A stretch of 15,913 nt of DNA from Holosporales bacterium. GTDB lineage: Bacteria > Pseudomonadota > Alphaproteobacteria > RUG11792. The stretch covers positions 1-15,913 of the forward strand of contig JAITTR010000022.1 in the NCBI GenBank assembly GCA_031286725.1, given 5' to 3'. The position numbers were made by a program, and so were the translations under genes. Below, piece by piece: positions 1 through 7,807 of the stretch (its first letter is position 1; the number at the start of each line of letters is the position of its first letter). The notes under the pieces were generated by a model. The model searched no databases. It was given only the letters and a program-made list of their open reading frames with translations, and was not told the DNA's origin.

Positions 1-3
1 AAC

Positions 4-2121
4 ATGTTGCCTTTAAGTCAGAAGAATCTTTATATAAAGCTAAATCATTCTTTAATAAAAGACGCGGTTATTATAAGGGTTGAGGTTTTTGAGGCTATTT
101 CGGAATTGTTTCAAATAGACGTCTTTTTACAAACGGATAAAGAATTAGATATTGAAAAAGTTATAGATACCTCTGCGACTATTTCTATAGAGCTTGAAAA
201 TGAAAAGAAAACCTATTTCTCGGGAATAATAGAAAAAGCGTCTTTCGAAAATATGCAAAGCTCTATTTCTACGAAGACCGACAACATATTATATTTAAAG
301 ATTTCTCCAACTTTAAACAGAACAAAGTATACGAATAAGTATAGAACCTTTCAAGAAATGACTACGAAAGAAATCATAGAAAGCGTTTTAAAAGAAAACG
401 GAATAACTAACGTAAAAATTGGATTAAGTTCCGCCGGAAAGACAAAGAGAACTTTCTGCGTTCAATATGGGGAAAGCGATTTTCATTTCATATCAAGGCT
501 TATGGAAGAGGAGGGGATATTCTACAGTTTTGAGAGCGACGACGGAAAAGACGTTTTAATTATATCCGATAGCAGCGTCTCTTCGAAGAAATTTCAAACT
601 GAGTTGAAAATTAGAAAACAAGGAACTGACGCTACGTTAACTAGCGATTCTGCCTATAACGTTTCTTTTTCGTCCGAAGTCGGCGTAAGGCAAATAGACT
701 CGTATTCTTATAGTATATCGAAAGCGGAAGTAATAAAAGGTTCGTCCTCGGATACTAAAGAGAAATATAAAATAGGGAATAAAGAAATTTTTGATTCCGT
801 TTTTCTTGAAAAAGCCAGCGGAGATCAAGTCTCGAAAAGCGCTTTAGAATGCGACAATAGCTCGTTAAAAACTATTTCCGGGCATAGCTATTGCCCATAT
901 GTTTACGCCGGCGGGATTTGCCAAATATCAGGCTCTCGAACTAAAAAACACAACGGGGAGTTTTTTATAATATCCGTAAAACATTCTATAAATCAAATAC
1001 CAGAAGATCCCCATACTCCCGTTTATTATAATTCTTTTGTTGGAATTCCAATCGATATTTCCTTTAGGCCGACGAATAAACATAAGAAGAATAGAATTTT
1101 TAGTTGTCAAACGGCGATTGTCACGGGAATTTCTGGAGAAGAAATTTTTTGCGATGAAAACGCTTGCGTAAAAGTAAAATTTCATTGGGATTCAAGGACT
1201 AAGAAAGACGAGAAAAGCTCTTGTTGGATAAGAGTCGCCCAAACTTGGGCCGGCGGAAGTTTTGGAGCGTTGGTTATCCCTAGAGTCGGAATGGAAGTTT
1301 TGGTCGCTTTTGTCAACGGAGATCCCGATCAACCTATGATTACCGGGTGCGTATACAACGGAGTAAACAAGCCTCCGGCAAACTATCCAAAAGAGAAAAA
1401 TACCGTCTCCTCATTTTATACTAAGTCTTATAAGGAAAAAGGATATAACGAAATTAGATTTGACGATAAAGCGCAAGAAGAAGAGATTTTTGTACACGCT
1501 CAAAAAGACTTAAACTATATCGCGGAGAATAGCGTTTCTGGGACGTTAAACGAAGGCTCTAGGAAAATAACGCTTGAGAGTAAAAAAGATCCAGTTGAAA
1601 ATTCTCTTTTAATAAAAAAAGGAGATAACAAGATAACGATAGAAGAAGGCAATTATACTCTAGTTTTAGATAAAGGAAATCAATCTATAACGTTAAAAGA
1701 AGGAAATCAAACCGTAAAACTGTCAAAAGGGGATATTTTAATAGACGTTAATGGAAATATTTCGATAAAAGCTACTCAAAATATAAAAATAGAAGCCGAC
1801 GGAACAATAGATATTTTATCTAAAAAAGCCATGTCCTTTGATTCTAAAGACAATATATCGATATCTGCAACAAAGAATTTTAAGTTAGATTGTACAAGCT
1901 GTAATCAAACGAGCAAACAGGCCTTTTCTATATCTTGCTTGAAATATGAGCTAAAAGCTAACGCTTCTATGAATATCTCTTGCTCGACCGCAAAACTCAT
2001 GGCGAAAATCACCTTAGACATATCTTGCAATGCCGCGGCTAATATAAAATCCGCCGCAATAATGAACATCTCCGGAACTGCAGCTCTTGTTCTTAAAGGC
2101 GGAATCATAAAGCTAAATTGA
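4..2121 (+). CDS. vgrG: Type VI secretion spike protein VgrG
   Basis: This 705-residue protein is the spike that caps the Hcp tube of a type VI secretion system and carries effectors into a target cell. Residues 1-350 are the gp27-like part, with the family hallmark FCVQYGESDFHFISRLMEEE followed by GIFYSFE at about 151-177. Residues 366-460 are the gp5-like OB fold, including WIRVAQTWAGGSFGALVIPR at 408-427. From about 540 the chain is a repetitive beta-helix. It ends in GGIIKLN, the usual blunt tip, so no C-terminal effector domain is fused. The ATG lies at the window edge, so its ribosome-binding site cannot be judged, but the N-terminus aligns with normal VgrG starts. C630, C645, C660 and C675 are spaced exactly 15 residues apart, which I do not recognise as a family feature. 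The next gene is a lytic transglycosylase; no hcp, PAAR or other tss gene is visible. Confidence 0.93.
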   Translation: MLPLSQKNLYIKLNHSLIKDAVIIRVEVFEAISELFQIDVFLQTDKELDIEKVIDTSATISIELENEKKTYFSGIIEKASFENMQSSISTKTDNILYLKISPTLNRTKYTNKYRTFQEMTTKEIIESVLKENGITNVKIGLSSAGKTKRTFCVQYGESDFHFISRLMEEEGIFYSFESDDGKDVLIISDSSVSSKKFQTELKIRKQGTDATLTSDSAYNVSFSSEVGVRQIDSYSYSISKAEVIKGSSSDTKEKYKIGNKEIFDSVFLEKASGDQVSKSALECDNSSLKTISGHSYCPYVYAGGICQISGSRTKKHNGEFFIISVKHSINQIPEDPHTPVYYNSFVGIPIDISFRPTNKHKKNRIFSCQTAIVTGISGEEIFCDENACVKVKFHWDSRTKKDEKSSCWIRVAQTWAGGSFGALVIPRVGMEVLVAFVNGDPDQPMITGCVYNGVNKPPANYPKEKNTVSSFYTKSYKEKGYNEIRFDDKAQEEEIFVHAQKDLNYIAENSVSGTLNEGSRKITLESKKDPVENSLLIKKGDNKITIEEGNYTLVLDKGNQSITLKEGNQTVKLSKGDILIDVNGNISIKATQNIKIEADGTIDILSKKAMSFDSKDNISISATKNFKLDCTSCNQTSKQAFSISCLKYELKANASMNISCSTAKLMAKITLDISCNAAANIKSAAIMNISGTAALVLKGGIIKLN

Positions 2122-2183
2122 CAAGAATCTAATTATTTGTTACTATTCCTGAGCGGTTTGGTTTTTTGCGAGGGATAAGCTTT

Positions 2184-2756
2184 TTGCGTATCAAGTTTAT
2201 TGCATTTTTGGCTGTTCCGTTTTTCCTTTCCGGATGCTCTACGACAATAACCGAAAATGTTAGGAACGCTTCCGTCGAATTAAACAATATTGCCGCTGGA
2301 TCGTCTGATAATTTAGATATTCAATCTATAATAGAGAAAAACGAAAAAGAACATGGCATTCCAAAAGGAATTTTAAGATCAATAGCGACGGTGGAATCCG
2401 GGTCTAATCCTTACGCTGTCAACGCTAAGAGAAAAACGTATTTGTTTAAATCGAAAAACGAAGCAATAAAATTCATAAATTCATGCGTAAAAAAGAAAAA
2501 CCAAAACCTGAGCGTCGGATGTATGCAGATTCATTATAAATCCCATAAAGGCAAGTTTAATTCTATCGACGATATGCTATCGCCCGAGAAAAATACCGCC
2601 TTTGCCGCTTTTACGCTCAAAAAGTTATATGAAAAATACGGAGATTGGAAAACTGCTATAAAACGATATCATGCCAATAAGTCGAAATATTCAAACGCGT
2701 ATTATAAAAGAGTAATGAAAATATATAATTTAAGATACAACAAGAAAAAGGCTTAG
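2184..2756 (+). CDS. Lytic transglycosylase lipoprotein (SLT domain)
   Basis: Small 190-residue lipoprotein with a soluble-lytic-transglycosylase (lysozyme-like) fold that should cleave peptidoglycan glycan strands in the periplasm. The signal peptide ends in a lipobox, LSGC, with lipidated Cys18. The SLT motifs are ATVESGSNPYAVN (catalytic Glu71), GCMQIHYK (112-119, matching the family GLMQI) and DWKTAIKRYHAN (about 154-165). No ATG is available. I chose TTG at 2184 because AGGG at 2171-2174 sits 9 bases upstream and it gives a compact signal peptide beginning MRIKF; TTG at 2166 would add six residues. It follows vgrG after 62 bases on the same strand, so it may be the wall-opening enzyme of the secretion system, as MltE is in some type VI systems. 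A general cell-wall role is equally possible. The function is fairly sure, the type VI link is inference. Confidence 0.82.
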   Translation: MRIKFIAFLAVPFFLSGCSTTITENVRNASVELNNIAAGSSDNLDIQSIIEKNEKEHGIPKGILRSIATVESGSNPYAVNAKRKTYLFKSKNEAIKFINSCVKKKNQNLSVGCMQIHYKSHKGKFNSIDDMLSPEKNTAFAAFTLKKLYEKYGDWKTAIKRYHANKSKYSNAYYKRVMKIYNLRYNKKKA

Positions 2757-2816
2757 GGTATAGTTAGTTTTTCTTTTAAATAAACATATCGTATTAACCA
2801 ATACATTAGCTTTGGG

Positions 2817-2840
2817 AAGCGGTTTTCACAACGGCTTTTG
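2817..2840 (+). terminator. Weak terminator-like hairpin after the transglycosylase gene
   Basis: AAGCGGTT (2817-2824) and AACGGCTT (2830-2837) pair with a single G-G mismatch around a five-base loop and run into TTTTG. The stem is short and imperfect and the T-run is brief, so termination here is only possible. Confidence 0.3.
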
Positions 2841-2864
2841 CAAACTTCAATAAACTTTTTTGTG

Positions 2865-2870
2865 TATAAT
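2865..2870 (+). promoter_or_regulatory. Possible -10 box for the hpf-lysC-HIT run
   Basis: A perfect TATAAT lies 57 bases upstream of the hpf start. No convincing -35 hexamer is found at 16-18 bases (TTGCAA at 2838-2843 is 21 bases away), so this is a weak call in AT-rich DNA. Confidence 0.35.
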
Positions 2871-2926
2871 TTTCAACAAAATTGCTACCATAACTAACAG
2901 AATTTTTATTTTTCTCATAGGGCTTT

Positions 2927-3487
2927 ATGCAAATAAAAGTATCTGGAAAAAACTTAGATATAGGAAACAGCTTGAGAGAATTTACGATAAAAGAAATCGA
3001 AAATCTTATTGATAAATACGTTGGCGAAAGCATAAATTCAACGGTAACGATAGCCAAAGATAACAGATTATTTTACGTAGAAGTTCGCTTATATTTAGCT
3101 AAGGGATTTATTTTAAAAACAAACGGCTCGTCCGACGATCCTTATAAGGCCGTTTCAATCTCTTTAGAAAGGTTAGAAGAAAGAATAAAAAGGCATAAAA
3201 ACAGAATAAAAAATAAACAAAAAAGAGCCACTTGGGAAGTTGGAGCTTTAAACGCGACTAAATATATTATAGAGCGAAAAGATTCTAATAACGATTTAGA
3301 CGAAGAGCATTTAATTATTGTTGATAAAGAAAGTTTTATTTTAACTTTTAGCGTCAGCGAAGCTGTCATGAAACTAGATCTGGGAGATTTGCCAGTAGTC
3401 GTTTTTAAAAATGGTGATACCAATAGAATAAACATTGTATACAAACGTCCTGACGGGCATATTGGATGGATTGACTATAAAGAATAA
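2927..3487 (+). CDS. hpf: Long-form ribosome hibernation promoting factor
   Basis: A 186-residue protein of the long HPF class. Residues 1-98 form the S30AE/YfiA-like domain, beginning MQIKVSGKNLDIG and ending in a basic helix rich in Arg and Lys (RIKRHKNRIKNKQKR), which in this family occupies the tRNA/mRNA channel of the 30S subunit. Residues 128-186 match the C-terminal dimerisation domain (LIIVDKESF, then FKNGDTNRINIVYKRPDGHIG) that joins two ribosomes into inactive 100S dimers. The ATG at 2927 has AGGG four bases upstream, a short spacing. The stop codon overlaps the lysC start by one base (TAATG), implying one transcript and coupled translation. In many alphaproteobacteria hpf sits beside rpoN and ptsN; neither is here. 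Confidence 0.92.
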   Translation: MQIKVSGKNLDIGNSLREFTIKEIENLIDKYVGESINSTVTIAKDNRLFYVEVRLYLAKGFILKTNGSSDDPYKAVSISLERLEERIKRHKNRIKNKQKRATWEVGALNATKYIIERKDSNNDLDEEHLIIVDKESFILTFSVSEAVMKLDLGDLPVVVFKNGDTNRINIVYKRPDGHIGWIDYKE

Positions 3488-4650
3488 TGTCTTTATATGT
3501 CGTTAAATTTGGCGGCTCGTCGGTTGCGACTCACGCTAGAATAAAAAGAGCTTCGGATATTATCGCTAGTATTATTTCAAAAGGAAATAAAGTAATAGCG
3601 GTAACTTCCGCCATGCAGGGCGTTACCGATCAATTAATAGATTTTGCAAAAGCGTTTCGCGACTCTCCTATCGATAGGGAATACGATTCTATTATTAGCT
3701 CCGGAGAGCAAGTGGCTGCCGGACTTTTCGCTTTATGCTTGAATTCTATAGGAACGCCGGCTAAATCTATGTTAGGATGGCAAGTTCCTATAAAAACTTC
3801 GGGAACTTTTTCTCAAGCGATTATAAAATCAATCAGCGTTAAAAAAATATTGGAAGAAGTTTTTGAAAATGGAATAACGCCCGTCATAGCGGGGTTTCAA
3901 GGAATTTCTGACGAAAATGAAATAATGACGATAGGAAGAGGAGGTTCGGATGCGACGGCTTGCGCTTTGACATACGCGGTAAGAGCCGACGAATGTTTTA
4001 TTTATACCGACGTTGATGGAGTTTATACCGCAGATCCAAGAATAGTCTTGAATTCAAAAAGAATAGAAAAAATTTCATATGACGAAATGCTCGAATTAGC
4101 TTCAAATGGAGCAAAAGTTTTACAATCAAGGGCCATTTTGATAGCGAAACAATGCTCCGTAAAATTAAGGGTTTTATCGAGTTTTTCAGAAACGGGAGAA
4201 ACAATTGTGACTAACGAAACTGTTTATATTCCAAAAGATAAAAAGGTAACCGGAATAGCTCATAACACGAATTCTTGTATGATTAGCGTTTTAGGCGATT
4301 TTAATCAAACGGAGCTTCTTGAAAGAATATATAATAAAGAAAGAAATATGGATTTAATTTCGTTAAAAGAAGATTCCATTTCTTTTTTAATACAGAAACC
4401 GTATATTAACGAATTAAAAGAAATATTAAAAGATGCCAAGTTTGTTGTCGATAACGATATAGGGATTGTTTCCGTCGTTGGAAACGGGATAAAAACTGAT
4501 CAATCTGTATTAAAAGAAATTTTAAGAATTATGAATATGAAGAAAATAAAACTAAAACAAGTTTCTCTTTCCGATATGTCGATTTCCATAATTGTTCCGT
4601 TTCAACAAACCGAATTGCTAGTAAACGAAATTCATAAGTTATTTTTTTGA
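3487..4650 (+). CDS. lysC: Aspartate kinase
   Basis: This 387-residue enzyme phosphorylates aspartate, the first step towards lysine, diaminopimelate, threonine and methionine. The amino-acid-kinase domain occupies residues 1 to about 230: KFGGSSVA at 7-14, the AVTSAMQGVTD segment, GRGGSDATA, and YTDVDGVYTADPRIV. Residues from about 255 to the end hold two ACT-type regulatory modules (TGIAHNTNSCMISVLGDF and VSVVGNGI), the usual sites of lysine/threonine feedback. It is somewhat shorter than typical 400-410 residue forms but seems complete. The ATG overlaps the hpf stop, so it is probably translated by coupling; I see no separate Shine-Dalgarno. Keeping lysC in an AT-rich genome would fit a need for diaminopimelate for the wall. 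Confidence 0.95.
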   Translation: MSLYVVKFGGSSVATHARIKRASDIIASIISKGNKVIAVTSAMQGVTDQLIDFAKAFRDSPIDREYDSIISSGEQVAAGLFALCLNSIGTPAKSMLGWQVPIKTSGTFSQAIIKSISVKKILEEVFENGITPVIAGFQGISDENEIMTIGRGGSDATACALTYAVRADECFIYTDVDGVYTADPRIVLNSKRIEKISYDEMLELASNGAKVLQSRAILIAKQCSVKLRVLSSFSETGETIVTNETVYIPKDKKVTGIAHNTNSCMISVLGDFNQTELLERIYNKERNMDLISLKEDSISFLIQKPYINELKEILKDAKFVVDNDIGIVSVVGNGIKTDQSVLKEILRIMNMKKIKLKQVSLSDMSISIIVPFQQTELLVNEIHKLFF

Positions 4651-4667
4651 TTTCGAAGGAGAATAAA

Positions 4668-5072
4668 ATGTTTGAATTATTAGATGCGTTTAAGAAAAAG
4701 GAATTTATAAGAGATTTAAAACTTTGTAAAACGCTGATGGAAGATAAAGAATATCCTTGGATTTTATTAATACCTATGCGTGACAATATAATGCAAATAA
4801 ATCAATTATCTGAGGAAGACAGCGTTCAGTTGATGAAAGAAATAAGGATAGCTTCTAAAATAATGAACGAATTATTTGATTCAGAAAGATTAAATATAGC
4901 GGCTATTGGAAACAAGACTCCGCAATTGCATATTCATATAATTTCCCGAAAATCTAGCGACTCGTTATGGCCAAAGACCGTATGGGGAATGCAAATGAAA
5001 AAGCTAACAGATTCGGAAAAGATAGATAGAGCCGATAAAATAAGAGAGAGTTTTTCTAAAATCGAATTGTAA
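4668..5072 (+). CDS. HIT-domain nucleotide hydrolase
   Basis: A 134-residue histidine-triad protein. The motif reads QLHIHII (Q86-I92): the middle His88, the expected nucleophile, and His90 are present, while the first triad position is Gln. This variant, followed by a segment like DSLWPKTVWG, is the form I know from alphaproteobacterial HIT proteins annotated as diadenosine-polyphosphate hydrolases. The true substrate is not readable from sequence. I chose ATG 4668 because AAGGAG lies six bases upstream (4656-4661); a TTG at 4647 would overlap the end of lysC and lacks such a site. It begins 17 bases after lysC and is likely the last gene of the hpf-lysC run. Confidence 0.88.
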   Translation: MFELLDAFKKKEFIRDLKLCKTLMEDKEYPWILLIPMRDNIMQINQLSEEDSVQLMKEIRIASKIMNELFDSERLNIAAIGNKTPQLHIHIISRKSSDSLWPKTVWGMQMKKLTDSEKIDRADKIRESFSKIEL

Positions 5073-5109
5073 AAACGGGAACATTAGCTAAAATTTAACG
5101 ATTGTCTTT

Positions 5110-5131
5110 GGCGTTGCTCTTTTGCAACGCC
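5110..5131 (+). terminator. GC-rich hairpin after the HIT gene
   Basis: GGCGTTGC (5110-5117) and GCAACGCC (5124-5131) form a perfect 8-bp stem with a 6-base loop, 37 bases after the HIT stop codon. It is followed not by T residues but by C and nine G residues, so it is not a classic intrinsic terminator. It may still end or stabilise the upstream transcript. Confidence 0.45.
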
Positions 5132-5132
5132 C

Positions 5133-5141
5133 GGGGGGGGG
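5133..5141. repeat. G9 homopolymer tract upstream of the porin
   Basis: Nine consecutive G residues sit 100 bases before the porin start codon and about 60 bases before its likely -10 box, in otherwise AT-rich intergenic DNA. Tracts of this kind are the classic substrate for slipped-strand length change in bacteria with phase-variable surface proteins. Confidence 0.9.
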
Positions 5142-5200
5142 AGAAGGGCAATATTTTTTAAAAAATTAATTTTTGCATTTCGGGCACCATAAAACTTTCA

Positions 5201-5206
5201 TATAAT
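5201..5206 (+). promoter_or_regulatory. Likely -10 box of the porin gene
   Basis: TATAAT lies 35 bases before the porin ATG. No good -35 hexamer occurs at normal spacing (TTGCAT at 5173-5178 is 22 bases away), so transcription may need an activator or depend on the DNA just upstream, which includes the G tract. Confidence 0.5.
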
Positions 5207-5241
5207 AATTATATTAGTCTTTATAAAAGGTAAAAGGATTT

Positions 5242-6702
5242 ATGAAAAAATATCTCTTGCTGGTGTCGATTCTGTGTTTTTTGTCTCCATTATCTTCCGC
5301 CGAAACGGATTCTAAAAAGGATACGAAATCCGAACAGGCTCCGGAATTTAATATATCGGGTTCCGCTACCGTAAGTATGGATTTCGCTAATCCAGACTTG
5401 ACTTATTATGACGGTAAAAACCAGCCTTCACAAATAAAGACAGATCAAAAATCGACTAAAGAAAAAAGAAAAGATACAACTCTTGCTAGATGCGTTGCAA
5501 ATGGTGAATTAGTATTTTCCGCGAAAGGAAAGCTAAATAACGGTTGGATATACGGAGCAAACCTGTCTCTTGACGCGGTTAAGAATGACACGGGAATAAG
5601 TAATATGTATGTTCTATTTGAAAGAGATAACTTTGGAACGATTCATGCAGGAAACGTAACAGGTCCTGACGGAAGGCTATTATGCGGCGGTCAAGAATTA
5701 ATAGGAGGACAAGGCGGAGTTGACGGCGTTCTTCCGGACGATATAGATTACGCTACGGGGGTCGTTTCGCCAGTACACGTTATAGGATATGCGAATAAAG
5801 CCACAAAGGTTGCGTATTATACTCCAAAGATTTATGGATTCCAGGTTGGTTTGGGTATTACTCCAGACACGAAACAAGTTGGCCATAAAGCAAAAAGCTG
5901 CTATTCCGAAGATAGTTCTATAGGTAACGACGCAGGGCTGTTCAAAGAAGGAGATCATATGAATGATTTGGCTCCTCGTCATAGAGTAAAACCTGCAGGA
6001 AGAAACAATATAGCGTTGGGCTTGACTCATGGTCATGATTTTCAAAATGGCTGGGGCACTCAAATAGCCGCGATTTACGTAATGGAGAACACTCAATCTT
6101 TGGATGCAGATCAAAGTTATGTTGGCGACGTAGTCGATGAGTCTGGACCAAAACCCGAAGGGACATGGGTAAACCCCGATCCGAAATATATTCCAGCTTC
6201 TAAAGGCGTAAGAGTTAAAAAAATAAAATTAAGAAACGCAAGAGCTTGGCACGCTACGGCAATGGTTTCATATAAAGATTTTTCAGTTGGAGTCGGATAT
6301 TTAAATAACGGTCGTTCGAGATTGCCTGCGGCTTCCGCGTATATCAACGACGAGAATAAAATGGTTTTGCCCGGCGGATTCCTTTCCTCAAAAGAAGGAA
6401 CTGCAGGCCAAGCTTGGAACGTAGGTATGAAATATAACTATAAAGAATGGACATTTTCCGGAGTTTATCATAATACGAGCCGGAGAATTGACGTCGGGCA
6501 AAAAGCTAAGGGCAACATGTTTACTTTAGCTACGGATTATTTAGTTTGCCCAGGGTTAAAATTGTTTGTCGAGCTTGATTACGTTATAACAAGAGCTGCC
6601 GATTACTCTTGCGCTACATATAACTTAGTTAGAACGGGGAAAAATGCGGTTAAGAAACAAAAAACAGGCCTTTTCGTAATTGGAGCAAAGGTTTGCTTCT
6701 AA
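5242..6702 (+). CDS. Outer-membrane porin (Gram-negative porin family)
   Basis: A 486-residue secreted beta-barrel protein. The signal peptide is MKKYLLLVSILCFLSPLSSA, with likely cleavage after Ala20. The mature part begins with a charged stretch, then strands alternating polar and aromatic residues such as FNISGSATVSMDFAN (36-50), GWIYGANLSLDA and NMYVLFERDNFGTIHAGNV, a pattern typical of general diffusion porins. It ends in VIGAKVCF; the terminal Phe is the usual barrel-assembly signal. It is longer than common porins and has long hydrophilic loops. The mature chain has six cysteines (C84, C148, then one each in KSCYS, LVCPG, YSCAT and KVCF), which is unusual for a barrel crossing the oxidising periplasm. 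ATG 5242 has AAGGA just upstream. It stands alone between two hairpins. Solute specificity cannot be told. Confidence 0.85.
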   Translation: MKKYLLLVSILCFLSPLSSAETDSKKDTKSEQAPEFNISGSATVSMDFANPDLTYYDGKNQPSQIKTDQKSTKEKRKDTTLARCVANGELVFSAKGKLNNGWIYGANLSLDAVKNDTGISNMYVLFERDNFGTIHAGNVTGPDGRLLCGGQELIGGQGGVDGVLPDDIDYATGVVSPVHVIGYANKATKVAYYTPKIYGFQVGLGITPDTKQVGHKAKSCYSEDSSIGNDAGLFKEGDHMNDLAPRHRVKPAGRNNIALGLTHGHDFQNGWGTQIAAIYVMENTQSLDADQSYVGDVVDESGPKPEGTWVNPDPKYIPASKGVRVKKIKLRNARAWHATAMVSYKDFSVGVGYLNNGRSRLPAASAYINDENKMVLPGGFLSSKEGTAGQAWNVGMKYNYKEWTFSGVYHNTSRRIDVGQKAKGNMFTLATDYLVCPGLKLFVELDYVITRAADYSCATYNLVRTGKNAVKKQKTGLFVIGAKVCF

Positions 6703-7189
6703 CTTTTTAGATATTTTGTATACATAGGACGGATATGGTGTTTTTCGATAACCATATCCGCCCTAGAAATTTGCCAAGATTCTTTCTTTTTGCGCTTCAA
6801 AAGAAAATGTAAACTGCAAGACTAACCTTTCTTTTTTAAGTTAAAAATAATCCATATTTTCAATTGGTTGCTCTAAATTAGTTTCTTACAATAATCCTTC
6901 AAAATATACTTTGCCTAAAAGCAGACCGAAGCTACAGGGAAATTACTATAGACAAAGTTGTTGAATAGAACATTTATAAATGGGGTTGTTTTATAAACTT
7001 TGGATATACCTTTCTCAACCGTAAATAGAAAGGTAAAAAGTTATGCAGATTAGATGTCCAAGAATTTTGAAAAACTAAGAATTACATACGATTCGAGAAT
7101 AAAGCTAGGGAAGTCGCGCTTTTATTTCGTAGATATTTTTTACATCTTTCAATCTCGTTTGACTTCCCATTATCTCTTCCTTCCGAAGC
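6703..7189. other. 487-bp intergenic stretch without a convincing gene
   Basis: Between the convergent porin and tdk genes I find no credible coding frame. The stretch contains the porin hairpin, TTTCTTTT/AAAAGAAA (6783-6790/6799-6806), the 12-bp palindrome CATTTATAAATG (6971-6982), TACCTTTCT/AGAAAGGTA (7007-7015/7027-7035) and GGGAAGTC/GACTTCCC (7108-7115/7161-7168). A small + strand frame starting ATG 7043 with an AAGG upstream codes only 11 residues. It may be a decayed gene or hold an RNA. Confidence 0.6.
6725..6765 (+). terminator. Strong hairpin after the porin
   Basis: The 15-base arms 6725-6739 (with CGGATATGGT) and 6751-6765 (with ACCATATCCG) pair with one A-C mismatch around an 11-base loop, 22 bases after the porin stop. 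No T-run follows on either strand, so it may stop transcription with Rho or protect the 3' end of the mRNA. Confidence 0.6.
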
Positions 7190-7771
7190 CTAATCTGAGC
7201 CAATATTGCCCTCCATATAATGTTTGCGGCAAAGGGCTATATATTTTTCGTTTCCTCCGATGTCGACTTGTTCGCCAGATCTTACTATTTTTTTATTGGA
7301 ATCAAATTTAGCGTTCATTATAGCTTTTTTGCCACAGTGACATATTGTTTTTACCTCTATTAACTCGTCTGCCCACAACAGAAGGTATAGGCTTCCTTCA
7401 AATGCCTCGCCAAGGAAATCTGTTCTCAAACCGTATGTTAAAACGGGAATATTCAGCTCGTCTACTACTCTGCCCAAATCTTTTACTTGATTTTTAGTTA
7501 AAAACTGAGCTTCGTCTATTAATATGCAAGCGGTATTATTCGTTAATTTTTTAGAAACGTCTTCGAATAAATTAGTATTGTTATCAAAAACATTCGAATC
7601 CGCGAATATCCCAAGTCTGGAGGTTATTTTCACATCGCCAAAACGATCGTCAAATTTAAAGGTATAGAGCAAAGTATCCATGCCTCTTTCTTTATAATTG
7701 AACCCACTTTGTAATAATTTCGTAGTTTTGCCCGCATTCATAGAGGAATAATAAAAATAAAGCTTCGCCAT
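7190..7771 (-). CDS. tdk: Thymidine kinase (type II)
   Basis: A 193-residue cytosolic thymidine kinase that converts thymidine to dTMP using ATP. The P-loop is SSMNAGKT (9-16). LIDEAQF at 84-90 carries the catalytic Glu87. YGLRTDFLGEAFEGS (113-127) is the usual YGL.tDF motif, and RSGEQVDIGGNEKY (164-177) forms the lasso over the base. Zinc-ligand candidates are the CHC at 144-146 and C181/H184. Length and motifs are normal. On the minus strand AGGA lies eight bases before the ATG, and a near-consensus promoter overlapped by a long dyad lies about 40-70 bases upstream. It lies downstream of a paralogous gene on the same strand, but a hairpin and its own promoter separate them. Confidence 0.95.
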   Translation of the reverse strand: MAKLYFYYSSMNAGKTTKLLQSGFNYKERGMDTLLYTFKFDDRFGDVKITSRLGIFADSNVFDNNTNLFEDVSKKLTNNTACILIDEAQFLTKNQVKDLGRVVDELNIPVLTYGLRTDFLGEAFEGSLYLLLWADELIEVKTICHCGKKAIMNAKFDSNKKIVRSGEQVDIGGNEKYIALCRKHYMEGNIGSD

Positions 7772-7807
7772 ATCTATATCCTAAAAAAGTAACAATCTGT
7801 TTTCATT

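Noticed and set aside
4647..4667. TTG-initiated extension of the HIT protein
   Set aside because: It overlaps the lysC stop and the AAGGAG clearly serves ATG 4668.
5698..6114. A 138-codon minus-strand frame inside the porin
   Set aside because: It lies wholly within a confident porin gene and its product has no recognisable domain; it is a shadow frame. Overlapping minus-strand frames at 5942-6166 and 6117-6347 are rejected for the same reason.
7054..7311. An 85-codon + strand frame running from the gap into tdk
   Set aside because: It overlaps tdk antisense for over 100 bases, has no ribosome-binding site, and its composition looks like the complement of a gene plus spacer.
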